From assembly GCA_016710785.1 (NCBI GenBank), contig JADJUE010000009.1:62001-126000 (forward strand): a stretch of 64,000 bases of DNA. The letters are read 5' to 3'. Source of the DNA: Candidatus Epilinea brevis (lineage in GTDB: Bacteria > Chloroflexota > Anaerolineae > Epilineales > Epilineaceae). Positions within the stretch are counted from its first letter, which is position 1. The number at the start of each line of letters is the position of its first letter. Positions 16,966 through 25,237 of this stretch are shown here, piece after piece. The position numbers and the translations under genes are program-made. Below the pieces are notes generated by a model. It was not told where the DNA came from. It worked only from the letters and a program-made list of their open reading frames with translations, and ran no database searches.

Positions 16966-17949
16966 ATGACGGCAGCGGCGGGCGATCGCGTCCTCGTGAC
17001 CGGCGGCGCGGGCGTGGTGGGTTCGGCACTCGTGGGCCGAATGCAGTCCGAAGGTCTGTCGGTGCGTGCCTTGGTGCGCCGACCGGAAGCCGCGGCTGCC
17101 ATGGCCGCCCTGGGGGCCGAACCGTTCCTTGGCGACATCCTGGACGCCGCCGCGCTGGACAGGGCTGCGGTCGGTTGCCGCTGGGTCTTCCACGTGGCCG
17201 GCCTCAACGCTTACTGCCGGCGAGATCCCTCCGATTTGTTTCGGGTCAACGTGCAGGGCTCGCTGGCGGTGCTGCGCGCCGCGCAGCGCGCCGGCGCGGA
17301 CCGCTTCATCCATACCTCCTCGGCGGTCACCCTGGGCGAGGCGCGTGGCGCGACGGGGCACGAGGGGTCGCCGCATCGGGGGCATTACCTGACGGCCTAC
17401 GAGCGCGCCAAGCATGAGGCGGAACTGGCGGTGCTCAGCGAGCCGGGCGGCGTCGAGCGGGTGGTGGTCAACCCGGCCTCGGTGCAGGGCGTGGGAAGGT
17501 CCAGCGGCACGGGCCGCCTGTTGCTGGACCTGGCGCGCGGCCGTCTGCCGCTGGCGGTGGATACCCGCCTGAGCATCGTCGATCTGGCGGACTGTGCCGC
17601 CGGCCACCTGGCCGCCGCCAGGCACGGCCGCCCAGGCGCGCGTTACGTCCTCAGCGGCTTTTCGCTGGCCTTGCGCGAGGTGGTCCAAGTGCTGGGTGGC
17701 CGCCTGGGACCGGCCGCACCGCGCCAGCCGCTGCTGCTGCCGCCGAGCGCCTTGGCCCTCCCGACGCGCCTGAGCTGGTGGCTGGCGCCGGGCCGCTCGC
17801 GGCTCTGCCCGGAGACGCTGGCCAACCTGCGCCATGGCGCGGTGTACGACGGCAGCCTGGCCACCCGCGAGCTGGGCCTGCGCTACCGGTCGGCGGAAGA
17901 GACCCTGGGCAATCTGGTGGACTGGTTTCGGGCCGAGGACTTGCTGTAG
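16966..17949 (+). CDS. NAD(P)-dependent epimerase/dehydratase, extended SDR family
   Basis: 327 aa. The N-terminal Rossmann motif is VTGGAGVVGSALV. The active-site Ser is in HTSSAVTLGE and the YxxxK pair is in AYERAKHE. The substrate region ends with a C-terminal helical part (STATRELGLRYRSAEE-like region near residue 300) resembling dihydroflavonol-reductase/hopanoid-associated epimerases. Substrate not deducible. The start follows pgsA by 11 nt, so a lipid-related substrate is a fair guess only. Confidence 0.85.
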   Translation: MTAAAGDRVLVTGGAGVVGSALVGRMQSEGLSVRALVRRPEAAAAMAALGAEPFLGDILDAAALDRAAVGCRWVFHVAGLNAYCRRDPSDLFRVNVQGSLAVLRAAQRAGADRFIHTSSAVTLGEARGATGHEGSPHRGHYLTAYERAKHEAELAVLSEPGGVERVVVNPASVQGVGRSSGTGRLLLDLARGRLPLAVDTRLSIVDLADCAAGHLAAARHGRPGARYVLSGFSLALREVVQVLGGRLGPAAPRQPLLLPPSALALPTRLSWWLAPGRSRLCPETLANLRHGAVYDGSLATRELGLRYRSAEETLGNLVDWFRAEDLL

Positions 17950-18250
17950 ATCGCTCCGACGAAGCGGCCGAGCGCCCGGCAGACGCGCAGCTGGCAGAAC
18001 CGCGCCTGGCGAGGGTTTCAAGGGCCTTCGCCGGACTTGCGGACAGCCAGGCGTGCCGTTATGCTTGATCGGCTGTCGCCTTTAGGGTCGTCGTCTCGTG
18101 GCCGCCACGGTGTCGCCGCACGGACGGATGACCCGCCATCACCCGATAGCTGTAGGTCTATCGGCGGTCGATCGGGGCGCTGCGGTTGTCCTCCGCGCTG
18201 CGCCTGCGGGACATCTGGCGGCCAATGACTAACCTGCTACTGTATCTCGA

Positions 18251-18301
18251 CTATGGTGCTACCCAAGCTCAGCTATGGTAGCACCATAGCTGAGCTTGGG
18301 T
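18251..18301. repeat. Nested inverted repeats giving two mutually exclusive hairpins
   Basis: Fold 1: 18261-18279 pairs perfectly with 18283-18301 (19 bp, 3-nt loop). Fold 2: 18251-18263 pairs perfectly with 18277-18289 (13 bp, 13-nt loop). The two share bases, so only one can form at a time. Neither strand shows a T-tract after the stem. It may be a bidirectional terminator for the convergent genes. Confidence 0.8.
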
Positions 18302-18340
18302 GCTAGGATACCTGCAGTCACAGCCGGTGCCGCAACGACT

Positions 18341-18450
18341 TTCACGGGCTGTCAGGACACGTTTCACGGGCTGTCAGGACACGCTTCACGGGCTGTTGGA
18401 ACAGTTTTCACGGGCTGTTGGAGAAGGTTTCCCGTGCTGTTGTCGCGGCT
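18341..18450. repeat. Five tandem 22-bp repeats
   Basis: Units begin at 18341, 18363, 18385, 18407 and 18429, exactly 22 bp apart. Units 1 and 2 differ at one base (TTCACGGGCTGTCAGGACAC plus two); units 3-4 change CAGG to TGGA; unit 5 is the most diverged. 22 is not a multiple of three, so this is not coding, and it equals about two DNA turns. The array lies 31 bp beyond the stop of the DUF4097 gene. Confidence 0.85.
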
Positions 18451-18480
18451 GTCCGCGATGGAACCTGCGGGCGGCCCGGA

Positions 18481-19821
18481 TCAGCTGCCGCCGCTGACCA
18501 TGGCCTTGAGCAGTCGCTCCGCTTCGTCGGCGCTGATCCGGCCGGCCTCCAGCATCCTGAGGACGCTGAGGCGCTCGTCGGCGCTCACCGGAGGGGCCGG
18601 AGGCGCAGGTGGGGCGGGCGGGGCGGGGCGGGTGTTCTCGACGGCGCGCCCGATCCATTCCCAGGAGCCTCGCCGAACGTCGCCCCCGTCCTCCTCGCGG
18701 CGGCGGCGCACCTGGTCGATCCGTTCCTGGGCGCGCTGGCCCGCCCGCTCGCCGGCGGAGCGGACGCGCTCGGACACCGCCTCGGCCTCTTCCAGGCTCA
18801 TGCCGGCCGCGCTGAGGATGTCCGTCAGGTTGTCGGCCAGCTGGCCGAAGCGGCCGTGCAGCTGGCCGCCCAGCCCGCCCACGTGCTCGTGCACCTTGCG
18901 GGTCACCCGCTCCGCCAGCTGCCGGAACTCGTCGCCGATGGCGCGGAACTCGTCGCCCATGGCCCGAAACTCCACGCGTGCCTGCCAGCGGGAATCGCGG
19001 CTGGAGACCCCCGGCTGGCTCAGGATGTAGTCGCCCCCGGCGTGGACCGTCAGCGGCTGGGCCGCCGCGTCCTTCCCTGGCCCGCCATCAGCTTCACCGT
19101 CGTCGGACGCCGCGGCGCCCTCGGTCAGCACGGTGATCCGGGTCATGGTGTCCAGTCGCTCTACGCGCATCCGGCTTTCCGGCAGATCGATGCGCCGCTC
19201 GCCGCCGCCATGCAGCTCCATCGTTCCGGCGAAGGCCGGTCCGACGATCAGGCGAAGGTCCGCGCCCGCGTCGAGGCGGTGCGCGCCGGGAGCGCTGAGC
19301 TCGACCGTGGCGTCGGCGCCGGCGCTGACCACGACCGTGCCGTCGACGTCGCGCACCAGCGCGTCGGCCTGCACCCGGTCCAAGGTCACCGTGCCGCGCA
19401 CCGCGCGTACCGCGGCGTCACCGAAGACGGCCTCCACCGCAAGGTCGCCGTTCACGGCGTTGGCCCGCAGGTCGCCGTAGACCCGGCCGATCCGGCAGGG
19501 GCCGACATCTCGCAGCTTCAGGTCGCCGTTCACCTCAGCGATGTCCAGTCGGCCGCCGATACCCTGGATGCGTGCGTCGCCGCGTACGGCGCGGACCTCC
19601 AGGCTCGCGTTGGCGGGCAGTCGCAGGACGGCGTCGCCACCCGCTCGTACCTGCACCCGCCCCTCGGCATCCAGCTCCAGGCTGATGCCGTGGTCATCGT
19701 CGGCCAGGATGCTGACCGCCATGCTCTCGGATCCCGAGACCTGCAGGTCTCCGGGCAGTTCGGCCAGGACGACCACCGGCGCATCGTCCGTCAGGGTGAG
19801 GGTCTTGATCGGCTCACGCAT
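18481..19821 (-). CDS. DUF4097-type beta-strand protein with C-terminal SHOCT-like domain
   Basis: 446 aa. Residues about 1-230 are a right-handed beta-repeat region of the DUF4097 type (VNGDLKLRDV, VYGDLRANAVNGDLAVEAV, TVTLDRVQADALVRDV). Residues about 270-360 are a charged helical, possibly coiled-coil region containing near-duplicate EFRAMGDEFRAIGDEFRQL. A linker of APPAPPAPPAPP leads to a C-terminal domain, ERLSVLRMLEAGRISADEAE, of the short SHOCT-like kind seen in YvlB/LiaX proteins. No signal peptide. Start ATG 19821 follows AAGGAG. The family is linked to envelope-stress sensing in Firmicutes; the role here is inferred. Confidence 0.8.
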   Translation of the reverse strand: MREPIKTLTLTDDAPVVVLAELPGDLQVSGSESMAVSILADDDHGISLELDAEGRVQVRAGGDAVLRLPANASLEVRAVRGDARIQGIGGRLDIAEVNGDLKLRDVGPCRIGRVYGDLRANAVNGDLAVEAVFGDAAVRAVRGTVTLDRVQADALVRDVDGTVVVSAGADATVELSAPGAHRLDAGADLRLIVGPAFAGTMELHGGGERRIDLPESRMRVERLDTMTRITVLTEGAAASDDGEADGGPGKDAAAQPLTVHAGGDYILSQPGVSSRDSRWQARVEFRAMGDEFRAIGDEFRQLAERVTRKVHEHVGGLGGQLHGRFGQLADNLTDILSAAGMSLEEAEAVSERVRSAGERAGQRAQERIDQVRRRREEDGGDVRRGSWEWIGRAVENTRPAPPAPPAPPAPPVSADERLSVLRMLEAGRISADEAERLLKAMVSGGS

Positions 19822-19840
19822 CGTCCTTGCTCCTTGGTGT

Positions 19841-20248
19841 TCAAGCTTCCGATTCGCGGAGGAGGTCGATCGCCTCTTCCGCGTTGATGCTCCCTGTCTC
19901 CAGGGCGTCGAGGATGTCCCGCCGCCGCGTCGCGGCCGAGGCTGCAGGCTCTGCCGGGCGGTCGGGTGCCGCTCGCGGCAGGTCCATGGCCCGGATGACC
20001 TCCTGCAGGCGGCTGCGCAACGTGGGATAGGAGAGGCCCAGCTCGGCCTCCAGATGGCTCAACTTTCCTTCACGGCGGACGAAGGCGGCGACGAAGGCCA
20101 ATTGCTGCGGGGACAGCCCGGCGAAAGGGCCGGGTGCGAAACGGCCCTCGATGGTCGTGCCGCAGCCTTCGCAGCCCAGGCGGGTGACCGCCAAGGTCTG
20201 GTCGCAGACCGGGCAGCTGGTCAAGGGTGGGTTCAAGATCTGATTCAT
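19841..20248 (-). CDS. DUF2089 family putative regulator
   Basis: 135 aa. An N-terminal zinc ribbon has two Cys pairs (SCPVCDQ and GCEGCGT). It is followed by a helix-turn-helix-like region (FAGLSPQQLAFVAAFV; LGLSYPTLRSRLQEVI). The C-terminus, ILDALETGSINAEEAIDLL, is the same kind of SHOCT-like domain found at the end of the next gene's product, which suggests the two proteins interact or share a partner. 19 nt separate them. The promoter at 20295-20323 serves both. Confidence 0.85.
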   Translation of the reverse strand: MNQILNPPLTSCPVCDQTLAVTRLGCEGCGTTIEGRFAPGPFAGLSPQQLAFVAAFVRREGKLSHLEAELGLSYPTLRSRLQEVIRAMDLPRAAPDRPAEPAASAATRRRDILDALETGSINAEEAIDLLRESEA

Positions 20249-20294
20249 GAAGCCTCGCTCGTGTTTTCGTACTGGATCGCGCGATGTGCTCGCG

Positions 20295-20323
20295 AGTATA
20301 CATCCAGAGATTCATAAAATCAA
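20295..20323 (-). promoter_or_regulatory. Sigma70-type promoter of the DUF2089-DUF4097 operon
   Basis: TTGATT (20323-20318), 17-nt spacer, TATACT (20300-20295) on the minus strand, in a locally AT-rich island. Predicted start near 20288, leaving a leader of about 40 nt before ATG 20248. Confidence 0.75.
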
Positions 20324-20421
20324 TAGTGACTTCAAGAAAACGAAAGCATGGCGTCGGATGACCGCTTCGACCCGGCTGGGTCTTGGCGTCGCGGTGCGCA
20401 TCGCCCGTGACCCCCAACTAC

Positions 20422-20427
20422 TACAAT
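20422..20427 (+). promoter_or_regulatory. Possible -10 box TACAAT of the peroxiredoxin gene
   Basis: TACAAT lies 71 nt upstream of the peroxiredoxin ATG. With the AAGGAG ribosome site at 20486-20491 this would give an ordinary leadered message. No good -35. Confidence 0.4.
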
Positions 20428-20498
20428 CAAGCCCGCGCCAGCGGACGGCTGGTCGCCACCCGCGGCGTCCCCGGCGCCGGTTCCCAAGGAGCCCCACC

Positions 20499-20957
20499 AT
20501 GATCGACCCTGGCCAGAGCGCCCCGGATTTCACCCTGCCGGACGAGAACGGCGATCTTGTGCGCCTGGCAGACCTGCGGGGGCGCAAGGTGGTGCTGTAC
20601 TTCTATCCCAAGGACGACACCAGCGGTTGCACGGCGCAGGCCTGCGGCTTTCGCGACGCCTACGAGCGCATCGAGGCCGCGGGCGCACTGGTGCTGGGCA
20701 TCAGCCCTGACGACGGGGCGTCGCACCGCAAGTTCATCGCCAAGTTCGGCCTGCCCTTCCGCCTGCTGGTGGATGCCGACCATGCCGTGGCCGCGGCGTA
20801 TGGCGCCTGGGGCGAGAAGCAGATGTATGGTCGCAGCTACGAGGGCATCATCCGCAGCCACTTCGTGATCGACGAGAACGGCCTTGTCGCTGAAGCGCGG
20901 GTGAAGGTGTCGCCGGCCGACAGCGTGGCGGGCGCATTGCAGGCTGTCGGGGCCTGA
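20499..20957 (+). CDS. bcp: Thioredoxin-dependent peroxiredoxin, BCP type
   Basis: 152 aa. It reduces peroxides in the cytoplasm. The peroxidatic Cys is in FYPKDDTSGCTAQACGFRD, with the second Cys five residues later as in many BCP/PrxQ proteins. The thioredoxin-fold opening PDFTLPDENG and the Arg-containing EGIIRSHFVIDENG also fit. AAGGAG lies 7 nt before ATG. A strong hairpin follows the stop. Confidence 0.95.
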   Translation: MIDPGQSAPDFTLPDENGDLVRLADLRGRKVVLYFYPKDDTSGCTAQACGFRDAYERIEAAGALVLGISPDDGASHRKFIAKFGLPFRLLVDADHAVAAAYGAWGEKQMYGRSYEGIIRSHFVIDENGLVAEARVKVSPADSVAGALQAVGA

Positions 20958-20970
20958 ACCCAGAACCAGA

Positions 20971-21004
20971 CGGGGCGGGTCGCCTGTTCAGGCGACCCGC
21001 CCCG
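20971..21004. terminator. Hairpin terminator after bcp
   Basis: Perfect GC-rich inverted repeat of 16 bp per arm (CGGGGCGGGTCGCCTG and its complement) 14 nt after the bcp stop. There is no T-tract, so efficiency is uncertain, but the stem is exceptionally stable and lies between convergent genes. Confidence 0.7.
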
Positions 21005-21125
21005 CTAGCGATCAGTCATCGCAAGCATCTATGGCTGCGCGGATCCGTCATCCCACCGTTCGGTGCTCACGGCAGTCGATCGGACCGCTCGCCGGTCGAC
21101 CGCCCCTGACTGCCGGATCCGGCCT

Positions 21126-24100
21126 TCAGCCGCCAATGCGGTCCTTGGAGACCACGAGCGGCAGGTAGATGCGCGGGATGCGCGTCGGTGGTTCGGTCGG
21201 CGTGGGGCCGGGACCCTCATAGAGGTCCGGCACCAGGTGCAGCAGGATGCGTTTCAGGAAGCCGCTGCGCGCGTCGTCGCCGGCGATGCTTTCCAGGCCG
21301 AAGCCCACCGTGACCGCGTCTTCGCGCACGGCGATGGGGCTGCCGGACACCGGCGGCAGGTCCGCCAAGGTCTTGCGGCTCCAGTCCACCTCATGCGGCT
21401 GCTCGACGCCCTGCACCATGACCGGCAGGCCCGTGGCCGTCCAGCCGCCCAGGTCGGCCTCGAAGTCGGCGGTGGCGGTCGTCGCGCCGTCCACAACCAC
21501 CGCCAGATCGTCCACGTAGGCGCCGGGGAAAGCCGTGCGCGAGCGGATGTAGGTCAGCGACACCTCCACCTGCCGGCCCTTGAAGGCGCTCAGGTCCACC
21601 TTCCAGTTCTCCCAGCCGCTGCCGGCCCCCGTGGCGGCATGCCAGGCGCCCGTGGTCCCTGTCGGCTGGCAGTCCTGGTCGCTGACGCGGGTCATGTAAT
21701 GCGGCAGATGGGGGAAGATGGTGTACCACGGTTCGCTGGTGCAGGTGAGCGCCGCCTGTGGGCTGCTGTGGCCGTTGAGGTCCGGGAGCGTGGTCCAGTC
21801 GTCCTGGCCGACGGTATGCGCCTCGATGAAGAAGCCGTCGAACTGCGGGCGCATCTGGCGACTCAGCCAGAAGTCGAGACCCGCGGTCTGCGCCGCGCTC
21901 AGGTCGATGCTGCGCGTCAGGCGCTGCCAGTCGTAGGACGTGCTGCCGGAGCTGAGGAAATGCTGGCCGCTGCGCGCCTTGACGCCGATGTTCTTGAAGA
22001 CCCCGGCCGATGTGGTATCGAACAGCGGGTAGTCCTGGGCGCTCATCACATCGGTGGTCAGGCGGTAGCTCATGCCCCGGTCGCTGCTGCCGGCCGCTCC
22101 CTTGGCCAGGGTCAGGTCCAGGGCGCCCAAGGGGCCGTCGGCCGCCTCCACCTTGGCGCCATCGATGCCGTCCACCGCCTGGCCGCTCCAGATGCCCAGG
22201 TAGTACTGCATGAAGTCGTCGCTGAGCGGCTCGCAGCCGTCACCGTTGGCGGGGTTGCAGGGCAAACCCTCGTCGACAGCGTATGGCAGTCCTTGCTGGT
22301 AGGGGCGTCCGGCGCCCTTGCCGGCATAGAGCAACTTGCCGCCCTCGTTCAAGTAGCCCCGCGCGGCCAGCATCATGACCAGGGCCGCGCGGTCCACGGT
22401 GCCTGCCGGCTGGCCCTTGGCCAGCGGCGCTGCGTCGTCGCCGGTGTACCAGATGACCGCGCGGTAATGGCCGAGGACCCCCAGCTGGCTGGGCGCCTGC
22501 CGGCCGTGGGCGTCCACGTCATACACATCGAAGGCCAGGTCGATCTGACGCAGGGCGTCGGTGTAGGCCGCCAGGTAGCTGGGCCCGTCGGTCTTGGCGT
22601 AGTCGGGGTTGCTGCCGCTGTAGTCCTCGGCGGCCACCACCAGCACCGGCGCCTTGGCGACGAGCTCGACGGTATACGCGAAGGGCGGGCTCTCCACCCC
22701 GCCGGCGCTGAACGTCACCTCCACCCTGTCGCCCTTCGCCGCCGCGGGCACGACGCCCCGAACACGGTGGTAGTACACGTCCCCGGTGTCGCCGTAGCGC
22801 TCGCCGCCGGCCCAATCCACGGCGGGCACCTGGGTAGCAGGCCCGCCGTTGATGCGGTAGCGCATGGTCACCTCGCCCAGGCGCCGTTGGACGTTGGCCT
22901 GGACCGGCTGGCGGCTGCCGTAGGAAACGCTGAAGTCGTCCACCTGGATGGGCGCCGCCTGGCGGCCGGTGAGGTGCGAGGATGGCTCAGTGGGTTCCTG
23001 CGCCGTCCGGGCAATGTCCAGGGCAAAGGGCAGGTTCTTCAAGAACTCGGCCTGGATGAGCGCCTCGTTGTCGGGGAACTCGAAGGTGCCGCCGCCCGAG
23101 CCTGGTGGCGGCGTGCTGAGCTCCGGCGTGAAGCAGAGCGTGCCGGCCGACCCATGGGCGAAGTCGCAGGTCTCGCCGTTCGTGATATAGAGGCCGGCGC
23201 TCAGCATGGGGGTGAAGCCGGGCACAGCCGGGTCCTGCAGGGTACCGGCCAGGGCGGTGAAGATGGGGTCGTCCGGCGTGCGCGTCTGGTCCTGCCAGCC
23301 GTCGGGGTAGAGGATCAGTTCGGCGGCGCTGTGGTAGTTGAGCATCAAGGCGAACTGCTGCGCGCGCAACAGATCCTGGAGGGCCTGCGTCTCCGGCTCG
23401 CTGGCCGCCGAAGGGCCGCGGTAGGTCTGGCTGTTGAGCCCACCGCTGGAGCCTTCGGTGTCGAAGTTCCAGCGTGCGGCGAAGTTGCGGTTGATGGCCA
23501 CGCCGTCGTTGTTGGCGTCCACCTGACCGTCGCCGTTGAGGTCCCGCGCGTTCTTGCGCCACAGTCGGAAGCCCGGTTGGTGGGTGAGCTGGTAGCCGTC
23601 GGGATTGGCGGCCAGGATGAACCAGACCTCGGTGTGGTCCAGGATGGCGGTGACCGTCTCATCCTTGCCGTAACCCTCGATGAAGTGATGGGCCAGGCGG
23701 CGGTTGACCTCGATGGCGATCCATTCGCGGGCATGCTGCAAGGCGTTGAACAGCACCTTGGGCCGCGTCGGAGCCTGGGCGATGCCCGCGGTCACCCGCA
23801 GGGCCAGGATGTCGCGGTTCTGCACCGTCTTGCCGACGACCTTCAGCTCGACATGACCCGGATGGTCGGCCGCCAGCTTGCGGATCTCCTCGTCGATGTT
23901 GCCGGGCCCGTCCCAAGGGCGGTATACCCCGGTGCCGGCCTGGTCGGCGCGGCTGACATCGTCGGCCAAGGACTCGGTCGCCGTGCGACCTTCGGGAGTC
24001 AACCACAGCCGCGGCTCGAAGCCCTGCGATCGCAGGTCGGCGATCTGGTCGCGGGTGGCCACCACCTGGACCTCGAAGCGGTCGAGGCCGGTCTGCTGGA

Positions 24101-24290
24101 CGCTGACCAGGTCGCTGCCGGCGATGATGAGTTCCTGGATGCCCTGCCGGTCCGTCGGCAGGCGGTAGACCTCCAACTCGGCGGCGCGCGCGGCCAGGAT
24201 GCGGGCGTTGCCCGCGGCCGCCAGGGCAGGCAGCAGTAATCCGCTGACCAGGGTGATGACGGCGAGTCGGGTGCGTAGACGGCTTGGCAT
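21126..24290 (-). CDS. Exported M14 zinc carboxypeptidase with large C-terminal extension
   Basis: 1054 aa from ATG 24290, with GGAG 6 nt upstream. A signal peptide is followed by a propeptide-like region, then the M14 domain (about residues 120-430): zinc ligands in ALQHAREWIA (H, E), AANPDGYQ, NRNFAARWNF (substrate Arg), LNYHSAAE (third zinc ligand His) and the catalytic Glu in CFTPELS. A DLNGDGQVDANNDG loop resembles a calcium-binding insert. The remaining 600 residues contain Ig-like and jelly-roll-like segments, as in immune-inhibitor-A-type enzymes. It ends in PRIYLPLVVSKDRIGG, the LP tail shared with other exported proteins here. Confidence 0.9.
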   Translation of the reverse strand: MPSRLRTRLAVITLVSGLLLPALAAAGNARILAARAAELEVYRLPTDRQGIQELIIAGSDLVSVQQTGLDRFEVQVVATRDQIADLRSQGFEPRLWLTPEGRTATESLADDVSRADQAGTGVYRPWDGPGNIDEEIRKLAADHPGHVELKVVGKTVQNRDILALRVTAGIAQAPTRPKVLFNALQHAREWIAIEVNRRLAHHFIEGYGKDETVTAILDHTEVWFILAANPDGYQLTHQPGFRLWRKNARDLNGDGQVDANNDGVAINRNFAARWNFDTEGSSGGLNSQTYRGPSAASEPETQALQDLLRAQQFALMLNYHSAAELILYPDGWQDQTRTPDDPIFTALAGTLQDPAVPGFTPMLSAGLYITNGETCDFAHGSAGTLCFTPELSTPPPGSGGGTFEFPDNEALIQAEFLKNLPFALDIARTAQEPTEPSSHLTGRQAAPIQVDDFSVSYGSRQPVQANVQRRLGEVTMRYRINGGPATQVPAVDWAGGERYGDTGDVYYHRVRGVVPAAAKGDRVEVTFSAGGVESPPFAYTVELVAKAPVLVVAAEDYSGSNPDYAKTDGPSYLAAYTDALRQIDLAFDVYDVDAHGRQAPSQLGVLGHYRAVIWYTGDDAAPLAKGQPAGTVDRAALVMMLAARGYLNEGGKLLYAGKGAGRPYQQGLPYAVDEGLPCNPANGDGCEPLSDDFMQYYLGIWSGQAVDGIDGAKVEAADGPLGALDLTLAKGAAGSSDRGMSYRLTTDVMSAQDYPLFDTTSAGVFKNIGVKARSGQHFLSSGSTSYDWQRLTRSIDLSAAQTAGLDFWLSRQMRPQFDGFFIEAHTVGQDDWTTLPDLNGHSSPQAALTCTSEPWYTIFPHLPHYMTRVSDQDCQPTGTTGAWHAATGAGSGWENWKVDLSAFKGRQVEVSLTYIRSRTAFPGAYVDDLAVVVDGATTATADFEADLGGWTATGLPVMVQGVEQPHEVDWSRKTLADLPPVSGSPIAVREDAVTVGFGLESIAGDDARSGFLKRILLHLVPDLYEGPGPTPTEPPTRIPRIYLPLVVSKDRIGG

Positions 24291-24459
24291 GGTGATCTCC
24301 CTGGTGGCGGCGAGGCCTGGTCCGGCCGCGCTCTGCTGCGACTTGTAGCCCAGCTGGGCCGGTCTGTCAACGTCGTCCCGCCCGCGGACCACTCCCCATG
24401 ACGCTGCTGGGGCTACGACCGTGACCGGAAGCGGGACTGCCGCGGCACCGCATCCCGGG

Positions 24460-25137
24460 TCAGGGATCGGCGGGTGATGGGTTCAGGTTGCGCAGGAAGA
24501 CGATGATGTCCGCGATCTCGCCATCCCGCAGCTTGAAGGCCGGCATCTTCGCGGCCCGCCCACGCAGGATCAGGTGCCGGATCATGGCATCCGATACCGT
24601 GGCCTGCAGCGTCGCGCCGGCCAGGCGGGGCGCGCCCGCCATCCAGCCGTCGGGGCCGTGGCAGCTGGCGCAGCGCAGGGCATAGGCCGCGGCGCCGCGT
24701 ACGGCGTCGCCACCGGCGGCGTCGAAGGGTTCGGGCGGCTCGGGGGCCTCCCGCTGCCAGGAGCGGAGATGGGCCACCACCTGGTCGATCTGCGCAGCGC
24801 TCAGGATGGGAGCCCGCGGATCACCATAGGCCGGCATCTTGGTGCCCTGGGCTTTGCGACTGGCCTCGCCCGGCCGGCCGAGAGCGATGGTCTGACGCAG
24901 GAAGTCATCGTCCACGGCACGCAGGAAGTCCTGGCTGCCGATGCTGACGGGATGGGTGATGGACGCCGCTATTGTCCCGTCGGGGCCATGGCAGAGGGCG
25001 CAGTTGGTCTCGTAGAGTTGTCGGCCTTCCGGTGAAGGAGCGGCGGGGGTGAACGGGGGGACCGGCGTCGCGCAGGCATTCAAGCCGAACGCGGCCAGGG
25101 CAAGACCGAGGGCGGTCAGGCGGCGGGACCGGTGCAT
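24460..25137 (-). CDS. Dihaem cytochrome c lipoprotein
   Basis: 225 aa. A lipoprotein signal ends LNAC, so the protein should be anchored at the outer face of the membrane. It has two class I cytochrome c domains: first haem site CALCHGPDG with a distal Met around GTKMPAYGD, second CASCHGPDG with AAKMPAFK. The second domain is slightly more compact. Likely an electron carrier; its redox partner is not in the window. GGAG sits 5 nt before ATG, and TAGAAT at 25197-25202 is a likely -10. Confidence 0.92.
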   Translation of the reverse strand: MHRSRRLTALGLALAAFGLNACATPVPPFTPAAPSPEGRQLYETNCALCHGPDGTIAASITHPVSIGSQDFLRAVDDDFLRQTIALGRPGEASRKAQGTKMPAYGDPRAPILSAAQIDQVVAHLRSWQREAPEPPEPFDAAGGDAVRGAAAYALRCASCHGPDGWMAGAPRLAGATLQATVSDAMIRHLILRGRAAKMPAFKLRDGEIADIIVFLRNLNPSPADP

Positions 25138-25196
25138 GGCGACTCCGGGAGGCGGCGGGAGCGGTGCGTGTGGCGCGCCGCGATCGGCGGCACAGT

Positions 25197-25202
25197 ATTC
25201 TA
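25197..25202 (-). promoter_or_regulatory. -10 box TAGAAT for the cytochrome c gene
   Basis: TAGAAT on the minus strand, 59 nt before ATG 25137, with a normal leader containing GGAG. It lies back-to-back with the acyl-CoA dehydrogenase -10 at 25222. Confidence 0.5.
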
Positions 25203-25221
25203 GGTGAGCGCCGCGGCGCGC

Positions 25222-25227
25222 TACCAT
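25222..25227 (+). promoter_or_regulatory. -10-like box TACCAT, 10 nt before the acyl-CoA dehydrogenase ATG
   Basis: TACCAT then ten bases then ATG 25238. There is no Shine-Dalgarno in the ten bases, so the message would be leaderless or have a leader of a few bases. Confidence 0.45.
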
Positions 25228-25237
25228 TCTCTGCGCC

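Larger units (their letters stand above)
17950..18480. other. Longest gene-free stretch: double hairpin plus 22-bp tandem repeats
   Basis: 531 bases between the 3' ends of the convergent SDR and DUF4097 genes. No frame here has plausible coding. It holds a strong inverted repeat (18251-18301) and five 22-bp tandem units (18341-18450), listed separately. The first 300 bases show nothing else convincing except a small 7-bp hairpin around 18140-18160. Confidence 0.75.

Noticed and set aside
18341..18450. Possible CRISPR array
   Set aside because: Units are contiguous with no spacers, and no cas gene is in the window.
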